A DNA stretch of 56,860 nucleotides from Sphingobium ummariense RL-3 (GCF_000447205.1 NZ_AUWY01000135.1:1-56860), one strand, 5' to 3'; numbered from the stretch's first letter, positions 15,890 through 24,640 are shown. Notes: generated by a model not told the origin, from the letters alone. Program-made: numbers and translations.

Positions 15890-17535
15890 CCCGCCTTATT
15901 CACCAAAAGTGTCCTGAAGGGTTGGCGGGAGTGGCGTAAGCCTCTGATCTGAATTAGGAACTGGGTGTCTAAGCCGAACCTGCCGCAGGGCAGAAAATGC
16001 CACGGGCCACACCCGCCATGAACGATGATATCGCAAGCTCATTTGGATTCCCAGCAGTCGGCCGCAAGAAAATCACAGCTGCGTTCGACGGTGGCCGGCT
16101 TACCTCGGATGGCGGTGTTCTACTGCTTGCACAGGCCGAGCGCGCGATGGGGATTTGCCAGCGCCTGGCGGCTTGTATTGCCGATCCGCGCGATCCAGCG
16201 CGGGTGATCCATCGCCTGGATGACATTCTGCGTGCCCGTGTGTTCGCGATTGCGTGCGGCTATGAGGATGCCGATGATCTCGATGCTCTGCGCGACGATC
16301 CAGGCTTCCGCCTGGCGCTCGGCAAGCTGCCGGAATCGGGCGCGGGGCTGGCCAGCCAACCGACGATGAGCCGGTGGGAAAATGCACCGACTACGCGCGA
16401 ACTGGCCAGCATGATGGCCGCGATGATCGACATCTACTGCGCCAGCTATCCCGCCCCTCCGACAGCGGTCACGCTGGATATCGACGACACGTGCGACGTC
16501 GTGCATGGCTATCAACAGCTCTCGTTCTGGAACGGGCATCATGGGGAGCGCTGCTTCCTACCGATCCATATCTACGACACCGCGACCGGCAGGCCGGTGG
16601 CCATGCTGCTGCGCACAGGCAAGACGCCTTCTGGAAAGGAGGCGGCGGGGCACATCCGACGCCTGGTGCGTCACCTGCGCCGTAATTGGCCCGATACCCA
16701 CATCACTATCCGCGGCGACGGGCACTATGGTCGACCCGAGGTCATGGCCTACTGCGATGCGGCCCGCGTCGATTACGTGTTCGGCCTGCCCACCAATTCA
16801 GCGCTGCGCGCCGATCCCGCCATTGTTGCGGTCGCCGATGCCTGCGCGGTCAAGCGCGCCCAGCGTCAGTGTCCCGTCCTGCGCAACTATGCCGAGACCC
16901 GCTATGGGGCAAAGACCTGGAAGTGCCAGCGTCGCGTCGTTGCACGGATCGAGGCCAGCACGCTGGGCATGGACATCCGCTATGTCGTCACCTCGTTGGC
17001 AACAGGATCGGCCGAGCACATCTACGACACGCTCTACTGCGCGCGTGGTCAGGCCGAGAACCTGATCAAGCGCCACAAGTCCCAGCTCGCCAGCGACCGA
17101 ACCTCGTGCCGCTCGGCCAATGCCAATCAGATGCGCCTGATACTGCACACTGCCGCATACTGGCTGCTATGGCGCATCCAGCAGGCGATGCCCAGGACCG
17201 CTGCTCTGGCAAGCGCGGAGTTTACCACCTTGCGCCTGCGGCTGCTCAAGGTCGCTGCGCGCGTCGTAGAAAGTGCTAGCCGCATCCGCATTGCCTTCGC
17301 TTCCGCCTGTCCGGATGCCGACCTGTTCCGCGCCCTCGTTCTCCGGCTGAAGCCTGCGCCGACGTAGCCCATGCGGCAGCGCCGCAGAACTCCGAGCCCA
17401 GCCCTTCAACCCGAAAAGCCCATCAATCCGAATGCGGTGAAACAAACGCCAGCGATGCCGGTCGTCCGCGCAATACAGCCAGCCGCAGCAAATGCCCAGA
17501 GCGGGCCCGAAACCGAGCGTCGTGAATAAGAGAGG
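15890..17535 (+). mobile_element. IS1380-family insertion sequence
   Basis: A 1646-bp element with ends CCCGCCTTATTCAC (left) and, read inverted, CCTCTCTTATTCAC (right), 11 of 14 identical. TTAG flanks both sides (15886-15889 and 17536-17539), a 4-bp target duplication as expected for the family. One transposase gene is inside. Confidence 0.88.
15997..17367 (+). CDS. IS1380-family transposase
   Basis: A 456-residue DDE transposase. The opening FGFPAVGRKKITAAFDGGRLTSDGGVLLL is the family signature. Catalytic acidic residues are likely the D in VTLDIDDTCD, the D in ITIRGDGHYGRPE and the E in RGQAENLIKRHKSQL. Length is normal and the frame is intact. The start may instead be ATG 16018, which gives the more usual N-terminus MNDDIASSFGF; neither has a strong ribosome site. 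It fills the element between the terminal repeats. Confidence 0.92.
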   Translation: MPRATPAMNDDIASSFGFPAVGRKKITAAFDGGRLTSDGGVLLLAQAERAMGICQRLAACIADPRDPARVIHRLDDILRARVFAIACGYEDADDLDALRDDPGFRLALGKLPESGAGLASQPTMSRWENAPTTRELASMMAAMIDIYCASYPAPPTAVTLDIDDTCDVVHGYQQLSFWNGHHGERCFLPIHIYDTATGRPVAMLLRTGKTPSGKEAAGHIRRLVRHLRRNWPDTHITIRGDGHYGRPEVMAYCDAARVDYVFGLPTNSALRADPAIVAVADACAVKRAQRQCPVLRNYAETRYGAKTWKCQRRVVARIEASTLGMDIRYVVTSLATGSAEHIYDTLYCARGQAENLIKRHKSQLASDRTSCRSANANQMRLILHTAAYWLLWRIQQAMPRTAALASAEFTTLRLRLLKVAARVVESASRIRIAFASACPDADLFRALVLRLKPAPT

Positions 17536-17648
17536 TTAGGATGACGGAAATTCCCACAATCGGGGGTTGTCGTGCAGCTCGCCAATCCGGCAGGGTTTCC
17601 GTTCTGTCTTGTCTTATGAGTTTTGCGCCTGCTGGGGCATCATGAGAT

Positions 17649-17680
17649 GCCCGATCCGGGGTGGCCACCCCGGATCGGGC
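17649..17680. repeat. Perfect 32-bp palindrome
   Basis: The left arm GCCCGATCCGGGGTGG (17649-17664) is followed with no spacer by its exact reverse complement (17665-17680). It lies between the IS1380 right end and the IS110-type transposase. It could be a REP-like hairpin used as an IS110 target or part of the IS110 left end. Confidence 0.75.
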
Positions 17681-17813
17681 GGAAGGGGATGGATCGAAGT
17701 CGTCTCGGTCGTGGAGGACCGCCGATTAGTGTGATCACCCCTTTCTTTTCCAACAGGCCTGGACGGAAACCAGGGCTTCGGGCCCGGATGACAAGAATAG
17801 GACAGCGGAAAAG
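17681..17813 (+). ncRNA. Candidate bridge-RNA region of the IS110 element
   Basis: The non-coding region before an IS110-group transposase usually encodes the bridge RNA that guides donor and target choice. Here 133 bases contain several potential hairpins: CGGTC/GACCG near 17706-17721, CCTGG/CCAGG near 17758-17774, and GGGC/GCCC near 17773-17785. Assignment is by position and structure only; no guide loops were matched to the target. The host gene is split by IS5, so the RNA would be an orphan. Confidence 0.35.
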
Positions 17814-18395
17814 ATGGACAATTCTCTACCACAAACGGTCGGCATCGACATCTCGAAAGCAACCCTCGACGTGTTTGCCCATCCTGCCGGTGACGAGCGG
17901 CAGTTCGCGAATACGGTCAAGGGACACAAGGAACTGGTAGTCTGGCTTGGGCAATGGCAGATTGATCGGATCGCTTATGAGGCGACAGGCGCCTACCACC
18001 GTCGGCTTGAGCAGGCGTTGGCGGATCTGCCATGCGTTAAATTGAACCCGGCCCGTGCCCGCCGGTTTGCGCAAGCAGCGGGCACTCTTGCTAAGACGGA
18101 CAAAATCGACGCGACGATCCTTGCCCGCATGGCAGCGACACTACAGCCTCCGGTCCGCCCAGCGATCACGCCGCGACAAGCGAAGCTGGCCGAACTGATC
18201 AGCGCCCGCGACAGCTTGGTCCGCGACAAGATTGCCGTACAGAACCAGGCGAAAAATCTCACAATCCCGCTTCTCAAGCGGCAGCATAAACATCGTCTGG
18301 ACCAGATCGACCGGCATATCGCGCAAGTCGATGCAGAAATCGCGGTAAGTATCGCAGCCGATCCAGCGTTGACGCGCCGCCATCAAATTATCTCA
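17814..18395 (+). pseudogene. IS110-family transposase, N-terminal part (split by IS5)
   Basis: 194 codons of a DEDD transposase. The RuvC-like part is recognisable: D in GIDISKATLD, E in AYEATGAYHR, D-x-x-D in KTDKIDATILA. The frame breaks at the duplicated TCA (18393-18395) where an IS5-family element is inserted; the reading beyond (VPDSEVPQA, stop) comes from the insert. The remainder is at 19328-19687. Joining the parts gives one 313-residue frame with RHQIISSIAGVGIRTAD across the junction, as expected for this family. Now inactive. Confidence 0.88.
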
Positions 18396-19324
18396 GTGCC
18401 TGACTCAGAAGTTCCTCAAGCGTAGCAATACCTTGCAGTTCTGCGGGTGAGCATGCGGATGGAGGCTATCGTTGTCCATGCCGTGGAGGATGCGATGGTG
18501 GTTTCCCAATCTTTGGCGAGGCGGCGGCATCGGCCAAGCCATGCGAAGGTGCGTTCGACGACCCACCGCCGCGGGAGAACCTGGAAGCCCGTCGCCTTGT
18601 CCGAACGCTTTATGATCTCGATCGTCCAGGCCCCTGATCCGGCGAGGGCAGTACGGAGCTTGTTGCCGGCATAGCCCCCATCGGCAAAAACATGTCGCAG
18701 CCACGGGAAGCGTTTCCGCACGGCCTTGAGGACATCGACGGCACCGTCGCGGTCCTGGATCTCGGCGGTGTGGACGAGGACGAAGATGAGAAAGCCGCAG
18801 GTGTCGGTCAGGATATGCCGCTTGCGGCCCTTGATCTTCTTGCCCGCGTCATACCCGCAAGGGCCGCCGCTTTCGGTAGTTTTTACTGACTGGCTGTCGA
18901 TCACACCGGCGCTCGGCGAGGCTTCGCGCCCTTCGATCTCGCGCAGGTTCATCACCAGCATCGTGTTCATGGCCTCGAGCAAACCGGTGTTGCGCCAAGC
19001 GTAGAAATAGCGCTGCACCGTCGAGACCGGCGGAAAGCATTTGGGCAGAAGCCTCCAGGCGCAGCCGCTGGCTGCTATGTAAAGCAAGGCATTCACCACC
19101 TCGCGCATGTCTGTCGTCCGACGACGACCTCCGCGCTTGGCCGGCGGGATGAACGGCTCCGCCAAAGACCACTCACGGTCCGTCATATCGCTGGAATAGC
19201 GCAATCCTTTCCGGCTATGCTCCTGCCGGGCAATACCAGTCCATGTCATTGATCACTCCATCTCTCGCAGGACGGACTGAATCACAACATACTGGTATTG
19301 CTCAACAACTTTCGGGGCGGGCTC
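18396..19324 (-). mobile_element. IS5-family element (IS1031-like)
   Basis: A 929-bp insert flanked by TCA on both sides (18393-18395 and 19325-19327), which fits the 3-bp TNA duplications of the IS1031 group. The left end GTGCCTGACTCAGAAGTT and the inverted right end GAGCCCGCCCCGAAAGTT form an imperfect inverted repeat. One transposase gene is on the minus strand. Confidence 0.85.
18416..19249 (-). CDS. IS5-family transposase
   Basis: A 277-residue DDE transposase. The N-terminal DUF4096-like part is DMTDREWSLAEPFIPPAKRGGRRRTTD. Catalytic residues are D in GVIDSQSVKTTE, D in HVFADGGYAGNK and E in RRWVVERTFAWLGRCRRL. It runs as one uninterrupted frame, unlike group members that need frameshifting. 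The gene fills almost the whole insertion and is opposite in direction to the IS110 gene it interrupts. Confidence 0.92.
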   Translation of the reverse strand: MTWTGIARQEHSRKGLRYSSDMTDREWSLAEPFIPPAKRGGRRRTTDMREVVNALLYIAASGCAWRLLPKCFPPVSTVQRYFYAWRNTGLLEAMNTMLVMNLREIEGREASPSAGVIDSQSVKTTESGGPCGYDAGKKIKGRKRHILTDTCGFLIFVLVHTAEIQDRDGAVDVLKAVRKRFPWLRHVFADGGYAGNKLRTALAGSGAWTIEIIKRSDKATGFQVLPRRWVVERTFAWLGRCRRLAKDWETTIASSTAWTTIASIRMLTRRTARYCYA

Positions 19325-19327
19325 TCA

Positions 19328-19687
19328 AGCATTGCCGGCGTCGGCATACGAACTGCTGACCAGCTCGTCGCCACCATGCCAGAGCTAGGAGCACTCGATC
19401 CCAAACAAGCAGCCTCCCTTGAAGGCCTTGCTCCGATAGCTCGTCAATCAGGACAATGGAAAGGGCGTAGCTTCATTCAGGGCGGAAGGGCCAATGTCCG
19501 ACGTGCGCTTTACATGCCGGCCCTTGTCGCCGCCCGCTACAACCCAGACCTCAAAGCGAAATATCAAAGCCTAATCGAATCCGGAAAGCCCGCGAAGGTT
19601 GCCGTGGTCACCTTGATGCGTAAGCTCATAGTGATGGCAAATGCGCTCATCAAAGCCGACCGATTGTGGGTCGATAAACGGGCTTGA
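19328..19687 (+). pseudogene. IS110-family transposase, C-terminal part
   Basis: The 119-residue remainder of the split transposase, starting SIAGVGIRTADQLVATMPELG. It includes the Tnp_20 domain with the family serine in APIARQSGQWKG, and ends VDKRA. It is in frame with the N-terminal part when the IS5 copy and one TCA are removed. The 230 bases after it contain the right end of the IS110 element, which I cannot place, and the promoter region of the receptor gene. Confidence 0.88.
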
Positions 19688-19917
19688 TCACAACGGAAAC
19701 TTATCGCGGCGGCGGTGGACCGTGATCGGCATGGAAGGTCAGCGCCGCCAATCGTGTTTCCCGGCAAATCGGTGGATCGACCTTCGCCGGCGCACGACCT
19801 CACTTAGCGGTTTCATTGTGCAGCGCGGCAATAAATAGTTCACGGCCATGTAACAATCCTTCCCCAAGGCGTGCAGCAGGAGCTGCCTGACTAGACAGCT
19901 CAATCCGAGGGGGCATT

Positions 19918-21927
19918 ATGATTAATATGCGCAGCCGCATGGCAATTGCGGCTTCCAGCTTGGCTTTCGTCGCCTTGAGCACCACCGCTGCCTTCGCGGC
20001 CGAACAGGCGCCCAATGCCGCTGTTGCGGACACCGCATTGGACGGTAGCGGCCTCTCCGAAATCGTTGTTACGGCGCAGAAGCGCAAGGAGAACCTTCAG
20101 GAAACGCCGATTTCCATCTCGGTGATGCGCAGCGACGATCTGGTCAACCGTCATGTCACCTCTCTGCTTGACCTCGGCGACGGCTCCATCCCTTCGCTCA
20201 AAATCGCCCCCTTCTATTCGCGCAACTCGGCGTTGATCGTGAACATCCGCGGCATCGGCGTGCTGTCCGATGGCAACCAACCAGCCCGCGACCAGGGCGT
20301 CGGCGTCTATATCGACGGTGTTTATCTGGGCCGCGCTCAAGGTTTGGGCACGGCACTTTTCGACATCGAAAATATCGAGGTGCTGAAGGGGCCGCAGGGC
20401 ACGTTGTTCGGCCGCAACACTGAAGGCGGCGCCGTAAATATCACGACGAAGAAGCCGACCGGCGAGTTCCATTTCAACGGGACCGGCGGCGCCGGCAACT
20501 TTGGCAGCTACAAGGGCGAAGTCCATATCGATCTGCCATCCTTCGCCAATATTGCGCTGAAGATCGACGGCGTTGTCGCCCATCGCGACCCGCTGGTGAA
20601 GAACCCGCTTTCCGGGTCGGAGGGCTTCAATCAGTATGACAAGCGCGGCTTTCATATCGAGGCCCTTTGGCGGCCTTCGCCCGACTTTAGCGCTGACTAT
20701 TCCTTCGATATCTCCAGGGACGAGTCGACCTCGCAATATCTGAACCTGATCGAGGCGGGGACAAACATCCAGGCTGCGGCCGCCACAGTCCAGCCCGACC
20801 GCGTGCGCACTGCCAATGTCGGCGTGCCGCAGCAGCCCAGCGTCGGCAAGGTCCATGGCCATCGTCTGACGCTAGAATGGCAGGCGGTTCCGGAAATCAC
20901 CCTGAAGTCGATCAGCTCGTACCGCAAGCTGAGCCAGAGCCAGTTCGACAACGGTTCGGCCGCGACATCCATGTCGACCACTCCCGCCGTGCTTGCCACC
21001 AAGGGCTTCACCGGCTTCCAGTTCGCCCGCAACAGTCTCGCCCTGTTCGACCAGGACCAGTGGAGCCAGGAAATCCAAGCGATCGGCGACATCGGCCGCG
21101 TGAAGTTCGTCGCCGGCGCGCTCTACTATCGCGAGCATGTTTCGGACAATGCGCAGGCATTCAACACCAATACCTTCACCGACGCGGCCGGGTCGACCTA
21201 TACGGCCGCTTTCATCGATCCCGCGACTGCACAGATCGACCGCGCCAGCCATGTTACGACGAAGAGCATTGGCGCTTTCGGCCAGGCGACTTGGACGCCC
21301 GACATCTGGAACGATGCTATCCACATCACAGGCGGCCTGCGCTGGACCAAGGATAGCAAACATGGTCAGCTGACGATCGTGAACCCCAGCCCCAACGGGC
21401 TGAATGACGGTGTGCCTGTCGACCGCAACGGCGTGCGCGGGCCGATCGGACTGGACGCTAGTTGGTCGCGCGTCGACCCTATGGTCAACCTGGCGATCGA
21501 CCTCAGCCGCGACGTTCACGTCTACGGCAAGTGGTCGACGGGCTACAAGTCGGGCGGCGCTAACTCGCGCTCGCAAGATTATGATCCGTTCAATCCGGAG
21601 TCGGTGTCGATCTTCGAAATCGGCGCGAAGACCGAATTCTTCGACAATCACGCCCGTTTCAACATCGCGGCCTATGCCGGCGACTACAAGAATATCCAGG
21701 TCGATTTCAGCCGTCCCTACGAAATCGGCGGCGTTCGCACCACACGCACGACGCTCTCGACGATCAATGCGCCGGGCAAGGGCGGCCTGCATGGCGTGGA
21801 GGCGGAACTGACGGTCAACCCGTTGCAGGGGCTGACGCTCTCGGCCTCTTATGCCTACCAATATGTCCGCATCCCGGCGGCGGTGAACCCCTATCCGAAC
21901 GCCGCCGGCGAGATCAGCACTCTCGCG
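19918..21927 (+). pseudogene. TonB-dependent receptor, 3'-truncated by IS6100
   Basis: An outer-membrane transporter of the sphingomonad type. The signal peptide ends AAFA (about residue 27). The TonB box region is SEIVVTAQKRKENLQETPIS, the plug contains NIRGIGV and EVLKGPQGTLFGRNTEGGAVNI, and the barrel follows. GAGGGGG lies six bases before the ATG. After about 670 native codons the frame runs into IS6100, which adds 32 foreign residues and a stop at 22021-22023. The last barrel strands and the terminal aromatic residue needed for BAM-dependent assembly are missing, so the protein is almost certainly not functional. The substrate cannot be inferred. Confidence 0.9.
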
Positions 21928-22807
21928 GGCTCTGTTGCAAAAATCGTGAAGCTTGAGCATGCTTGGCGGAGATTGGACGGACGGAACGATGACGGATTTC
22001 AAGTGGCGCCATTTCCAGGGTGATGTGATCCTGTGGGCGGTGCGCTGGTATTGTCGCTATCCGATCAGCTATCGCGACCTTGAGGAAATGCTGGCGGAAC
22101 GCGGCATTTCGGTCGACCATACGACGATCTATCGCTGGGTCCAGTGCTACGCCCCGGAGATGGAGAAGCGGCTGCGCTGGTTCTGGCGGCGTGGCTTTGA
22201 TCCGAGCTGGCGCCTGGATGAAACCTACGTCAAGGTGCGGGGCAAGTGGACCTACCTGTACCGGGCAGTCGACAAGCGGGGCGACACGATCGATTTCTAC
22301 CTGTCGCCGACCCGCAGCGCCAAGGCAGCGAAGCGGTTCCTGGGCAAGGCCCTGCGAGGCCTGAAGCACTGGGAAAAGCCTGCCACGCTCAATACCGACA
22401 AAGCGCCGAGCTATGGTGCAGCGATCACCGAATTGAAGCGCGAAGGAAAGCTGGACCGGGAGACGGCCCACCGGCAGGTGAAGTATCTCAATAACGTGAT
22501 CGAGGCCGATCACGGAAAGCTCAAGATACTGATCAAGCCGGTGCGCGGTTTCAAATCGATCCCCACGGCCTATGCCACGATCAAGGGATTCGAAGTCATG
22601 CGAGCCCTGCGCAAAGGACAGGCTCGCCCCTGGTGCCTGCAGCCCGGCATCAGGGGCGAGGTGCGCCTTGTGGAGAGAGCTTTTGGCATTGGGCCCTCGG
22701 CGCTGACGGAGGCCATGGGCATGCTCAACCACCATTTCGCAGCAGCCGCCTGATCGGCGCAGAGCGACAGCCTACCTCTGACTGCCGCCAATCTTTGCAA
22801 CAGAGCC
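21928..22807 (+). mobile_element. IS6100 (IS6 family)
   Basis: 880 bp, the length known for IS6100, bounded by GGCTCTGTTGCAAA (left) and its reverse complement TTTGCAACAGAGCC (right). The flanking 8-mers CTCTCGCG and GAAAATCT differ, so there is no target duplication. This copy therefore marks a deletion or a cointegrate junction, not a simple insertion. Confidence 0.95.
21989..22753 (+). CDS. tnpA: IS6100 transposase
   Basis: A 254-residue IS6-family DDE transposase opening MTDFKWRHFQGDVILWAVRWY. Catalytic residues are D in SWRLDETYVKVRGKW, D in ATLNTDKAPSYG and E in NNVIEADHGKLK. Length and sequence match the IS6100 transposase as I remember it. In-frame codons upstream to 21953 lie inside the terminal region and are not needed. 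IS6100 transposes replicatively and is common in sphingomonad plasmids that carry catabolic genes. Confidence 0.95.
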   Translation: MTDFKWRHFQGDVILWAVRWYCRYPISYRDLEEMLAERGISVDHTTIYRWVQCYAPEMEKRLRWFWRRGFDPSWRLDETYVKVRGKWTYLYRAVDKRGDTIDFYLSPTRSAKAAKRFLGKALRGLKHWEKPATLNTDKAPSYGAAITELKREGKLDRETAHRQVKYLNNVIEADHGKLKILIKPVRGFKSIPTAYATIKGFEVMRALRKGQARPWCLQPGIRGEVRLVERAFGIGPSALTEAMGMLNHHFAAAA

Positions 22808-22861
22808 GAAAATCTGCCTGACCTGTCCTTACGCGTCAAGTCAGGGCAGGATAGACACCGG

Positions 22862-23132
22862 ATTCGGCCCCCAAGAGGTCAGGATGGAACTTCGCTCCGA
22901 AGCAGCAAACCATGAGGAAGTGCGGCGAGTCGCGTTTCCAAGCGCCCGGACCCGCGCAAACGGCAGCGCGGACGCCGAAGAAAGTCCCTGACGAACGCTA
23001 TGGCGAGCGAATCACTCCAGCAGGAAGCTGTCCCCCATACGGTCAGGAAGGCCCCAGCAGGTCAGGTTGCATCCCCCGATCGGTCAGGGAAGCGCCCCCG
23101 GAAGGGCAGGCAAAATCCCCCGTCCGGTCAGG
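22862..23132 (+). repeat. Iteron-like repeats, consensus CCCCCNNNNGGTCAGG
   Basis: A 16-bp motif occurs at 22868-22883 and then in five consecutive units ending at 23047, 23066, 23088, 23110 and 23132, so the last four spacings are 19, 22, 22 and 22 bases. The unit ending at 23110 is degenerate (GGGCAGG) and that ending at 23066 lacks one C. A 22-bp period is two helical turns and typical of plasmid iterons. No rep gene is nearby. Alternatives are remnants of the multiple terminal repeats of another IS21-like element. Confidence 0.6.
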
Positions 23133-23177
23133 ATAAGCTTGCTCAAACCCGCAGAAATGCTGTGCTTTCGGCCTCCT

Positions 23178-23235
23178 GAATCTGAATCCTTTTGAATCGG
23201 AAAAGCTTCCGCTGCGAGCAGCGGCGTTTTGATTC
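23178..23235. promoter_or_regulatory. Cluster of four GANTC (CcrM-type) sites
   Basis: GAATC at 23178, 23184 and 23194 and GATTC at 23231 are four GANTC sites in 58 bases, against one per 256 by chance. They lie in an AT-richer stretch directly after the iteron-like repeats. In alphaproteobacteria GANTC is methylated by CcrM and is often clustered at origins and cell-cycle promoters. Confidence 0.5.
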
Positions 23236-23245
23236 TTTTTATTTT
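23209..23245 (+). terminator. Rho-independent terminator-like hairpin
   Basis: CCGCTGC-GA-GCAGCGG (23209-23224) is followed by CGTTTTGATTCTTTTTATTTT. This would end a transcript coming from the repeat region, in which no gene was found between 22808 and 23363. Confidence 0.55.
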
Positions 23246-23363
23246 GAGAAAGAGATCGGCGTCGCGCCTGATGCAATCGTTCAATCCCCCCGCCTGGAGG
23301 GATACGCGAAGTTAGCCGCCTACGATAGGCTGCCGGCCAAATGACCTTGCGCATGGAGGGTGC

Positions 23364-23690
23364 ATGATCAACTTCGCCAAGTTCGAGATCATCGGCCGGA
23401 TCGGGGAAATCGACGCGCGGCCGAAAGTCACCCTGCTGTCGGTCTGCGCGAATTATCGCCGCAAGGGTGACGATAACGAATGGCAGGAAGACAGCCACTG
23501 GAACCGCGTGAGCGTCTTCAGCGAAGGCCAGCGAAAACATATCGCCGACCGGGCTCAAGTCGGGGATCTCGTGCGCATAGCCGGACGGCTCAAGGACAAC
23601 TCCTATGAACGCGACGGCGCGACGCACTACACAACCGATCGCATCGTCGAGGAATTCGGGATCCTGGCACCCAAAGGCATGCCGGGGTGA
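23364..23690 (+). CDS. Single-stranded DNA-binding protein-like (OB fold)
   Basis: A 108-residue protein with the SSB layout: MINFAKFEIIGRIGEIDARPKVTLLSVCANY, a basic loop, then EDSHWNRVSVFSEGQ, ADRAQVGDLVRIAGRLKDNSYERDG and a final strand. The WxxVxVF segment is typical of the OB core. It lacks the acidic C-terminal tip (ends KGMPG), unlike the second SSB at 38111, so it may not recruit the usual partners. GGAGGG lies before the ATG. First gene of the + strand backbone block after the iteron-like region. Confidence 0.8.
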   Translation: MINFAKFEIIGRIGEIDARPKVTLLSVCANYRRKGDDNEWQEDSHWNRVSVFSEGQRKHIADRAQVGDLVRIAGRLKDNSYERDGATHYTTDRIVEEFGILAPKGMPG

Positions 23691-23696
23691 AATATC

Positions 23697-23710
23697 GGGG
23701 AGGGGAGGGC
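23697..23710 (+). promoter_or_regulatory. G-rich leader motif, copy 1
   Basis: GGGGAGGGGAGGGC starts six bases after the SSB-like stop codon and ends 41 bases before the next ATG. The core GGGGAGGG recurs before the genes at 24685, 28996, 37035 and 41460. Confidence 0.45.
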
Positions 23711-23751
23711 GCAATCAGCAGCGGCGCTCCACCACTTCCGAGGATTAGTCG

Positions 23752-24618
23752 ATGCCCATAGCTGCTCCCCATCGCGCCAAAGCCATTGTCGAAGCCCTGG
23801 GTGGGATCTGGCGCGGTACGCGCGGCGAATGCCGGTGCCCGGCACATAACGATCATGGTCCCAGCCTGTCGGTACGCCTGGGCGAGCGGGCGATCCTGTT
23901 CCACTGCTTTGCCGGCTGCGACACGCGCGATGTTCTGGCTGCTTTGCGCCGGCGCAAACTTCACGATGCGGAGCCGCTCACAATGCCGCGCCCGAAGGCG
24001 GCCGCGGACCATCGCGCTCTTGCACTTCGCCTATGGAAGGCGAGCCAGCCCATCGCCGGATCTCCAGCGGCCGATTATCTGGCGGCGCGCGGTCTGCCGC
24101 CTCCCTATCCGCGTTGCCTGCGCTACAACCCGCGCACCATCGTCGGGGCCGGTGAGCGCCGCCGGTTCTTTCCGGCGATGATCGCCGCGGTCGAGAATGA
24201 TCTGGGGGTTGTCGCCGTCCAGCGGACCTGCCTCGATCTCGCCGACATCCTGCACAAACCCATGCCAAAGCCGAAGATTGCCCTTGGCCTTCTCGGCGAC
24301 GCGGCCATTCGTCTGGCGCCGGCCGGCGAGGAGCTTGGCCTTGCCGAAGGCATCGAGGACGCCCTTTCAGCAATGGCCTGGTTCGGAACGCCCACCTGGG
24401 CGCTGGGCGGGGTCGAACGCCTTGGGCTTGTCGCCATCCCCGAACGGGTCAAGCGTATCATCGTCTATGGCGATCGCGGTGCCGCCGCTGCCGCCATGCT
24501 CAAAAAAGCCCGCCCCCATCTCACAGCCAATGGACGCGAACTGGTGCTCCGGCTGCCGGAACGGCACGCGGACTGGAATGATGCTTGGCGTGTCCGCCGG
24601 GCCGCCGAGGCGGCCTGA
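23752..24618 (+). CDS. Zinc-finger/Toprim primase-like protein (DUF7146 type)
   Basis: A 288-residue protein. The N-terminus has a CHC2-like zinc-binding set (ECRCPAHNDHGPSL, then FHCFAGCDTRDVLAAL). The C-terminal half is a Toprim domain: LGLAEGIEDALSAM supplies the acidic Glu and IIVYGDRGAAAAAM the Asp-containing motif (D-R rather than the usual D-x-D). Such proteins are common in plasmids and integrative elements and are thought to act in primer synthesis or DNA processing; the activity here is inferred. The next gene, a methyltransferase/strawberry-notch fusion, is its usual partner. Confidence 0.85.
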   Translation: MPIAAPHRAKAIVEALGGIWRGTRGECRCPAHNDHGPSLSVRLGERAILFHCFAGCDTRDVLAALRRRKLHDAEPLTMPRPKAAADHRALALRLWKASQPIAGSPAADYLAARGLPPPYPRCLRYNPRTIVGAGERRRFFPAMIAAVENDLGVVAVQRTCLDLADILHKPMPKPKIALGLLGDAAIRLAPAGEELGLAEGIEDALSAMAWFGTPTWALGGVERLGLVAIPERVKRIIVYGDRGAAAAAMLKKARPHLTANGRELVLRLPERHADWNDAWRVRRAAEAA

Positions 24619-24620
24619 AA

Positions 24621-24640
24621 GGGGAGGGAGCCTTCCGGCT
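24621..24640 (+). promoter_or_regulatory. G-rich leader motif with small hairpin, copy 2
   Basis: GGGGAGGGAGCCTTCCGGCT; AGCC and GGCT can pair over a TTCC loop. It starts two bases after the upstream stop codon and 64 bases before the strawberry-notch ATG. Confidence 0.45.

Noticed and set aside
18425..18704. Separate small gene antisense to the IS5 transposase end
   Set aside because: Shadow frame of the IS5 transposase.
22862..23132. CRISPR array
   Set aside because: The repeated unit is only 16 bp with variable positions inside it, intervals are six bases, and there are no cas genes. Iteron-like repeats fit better.
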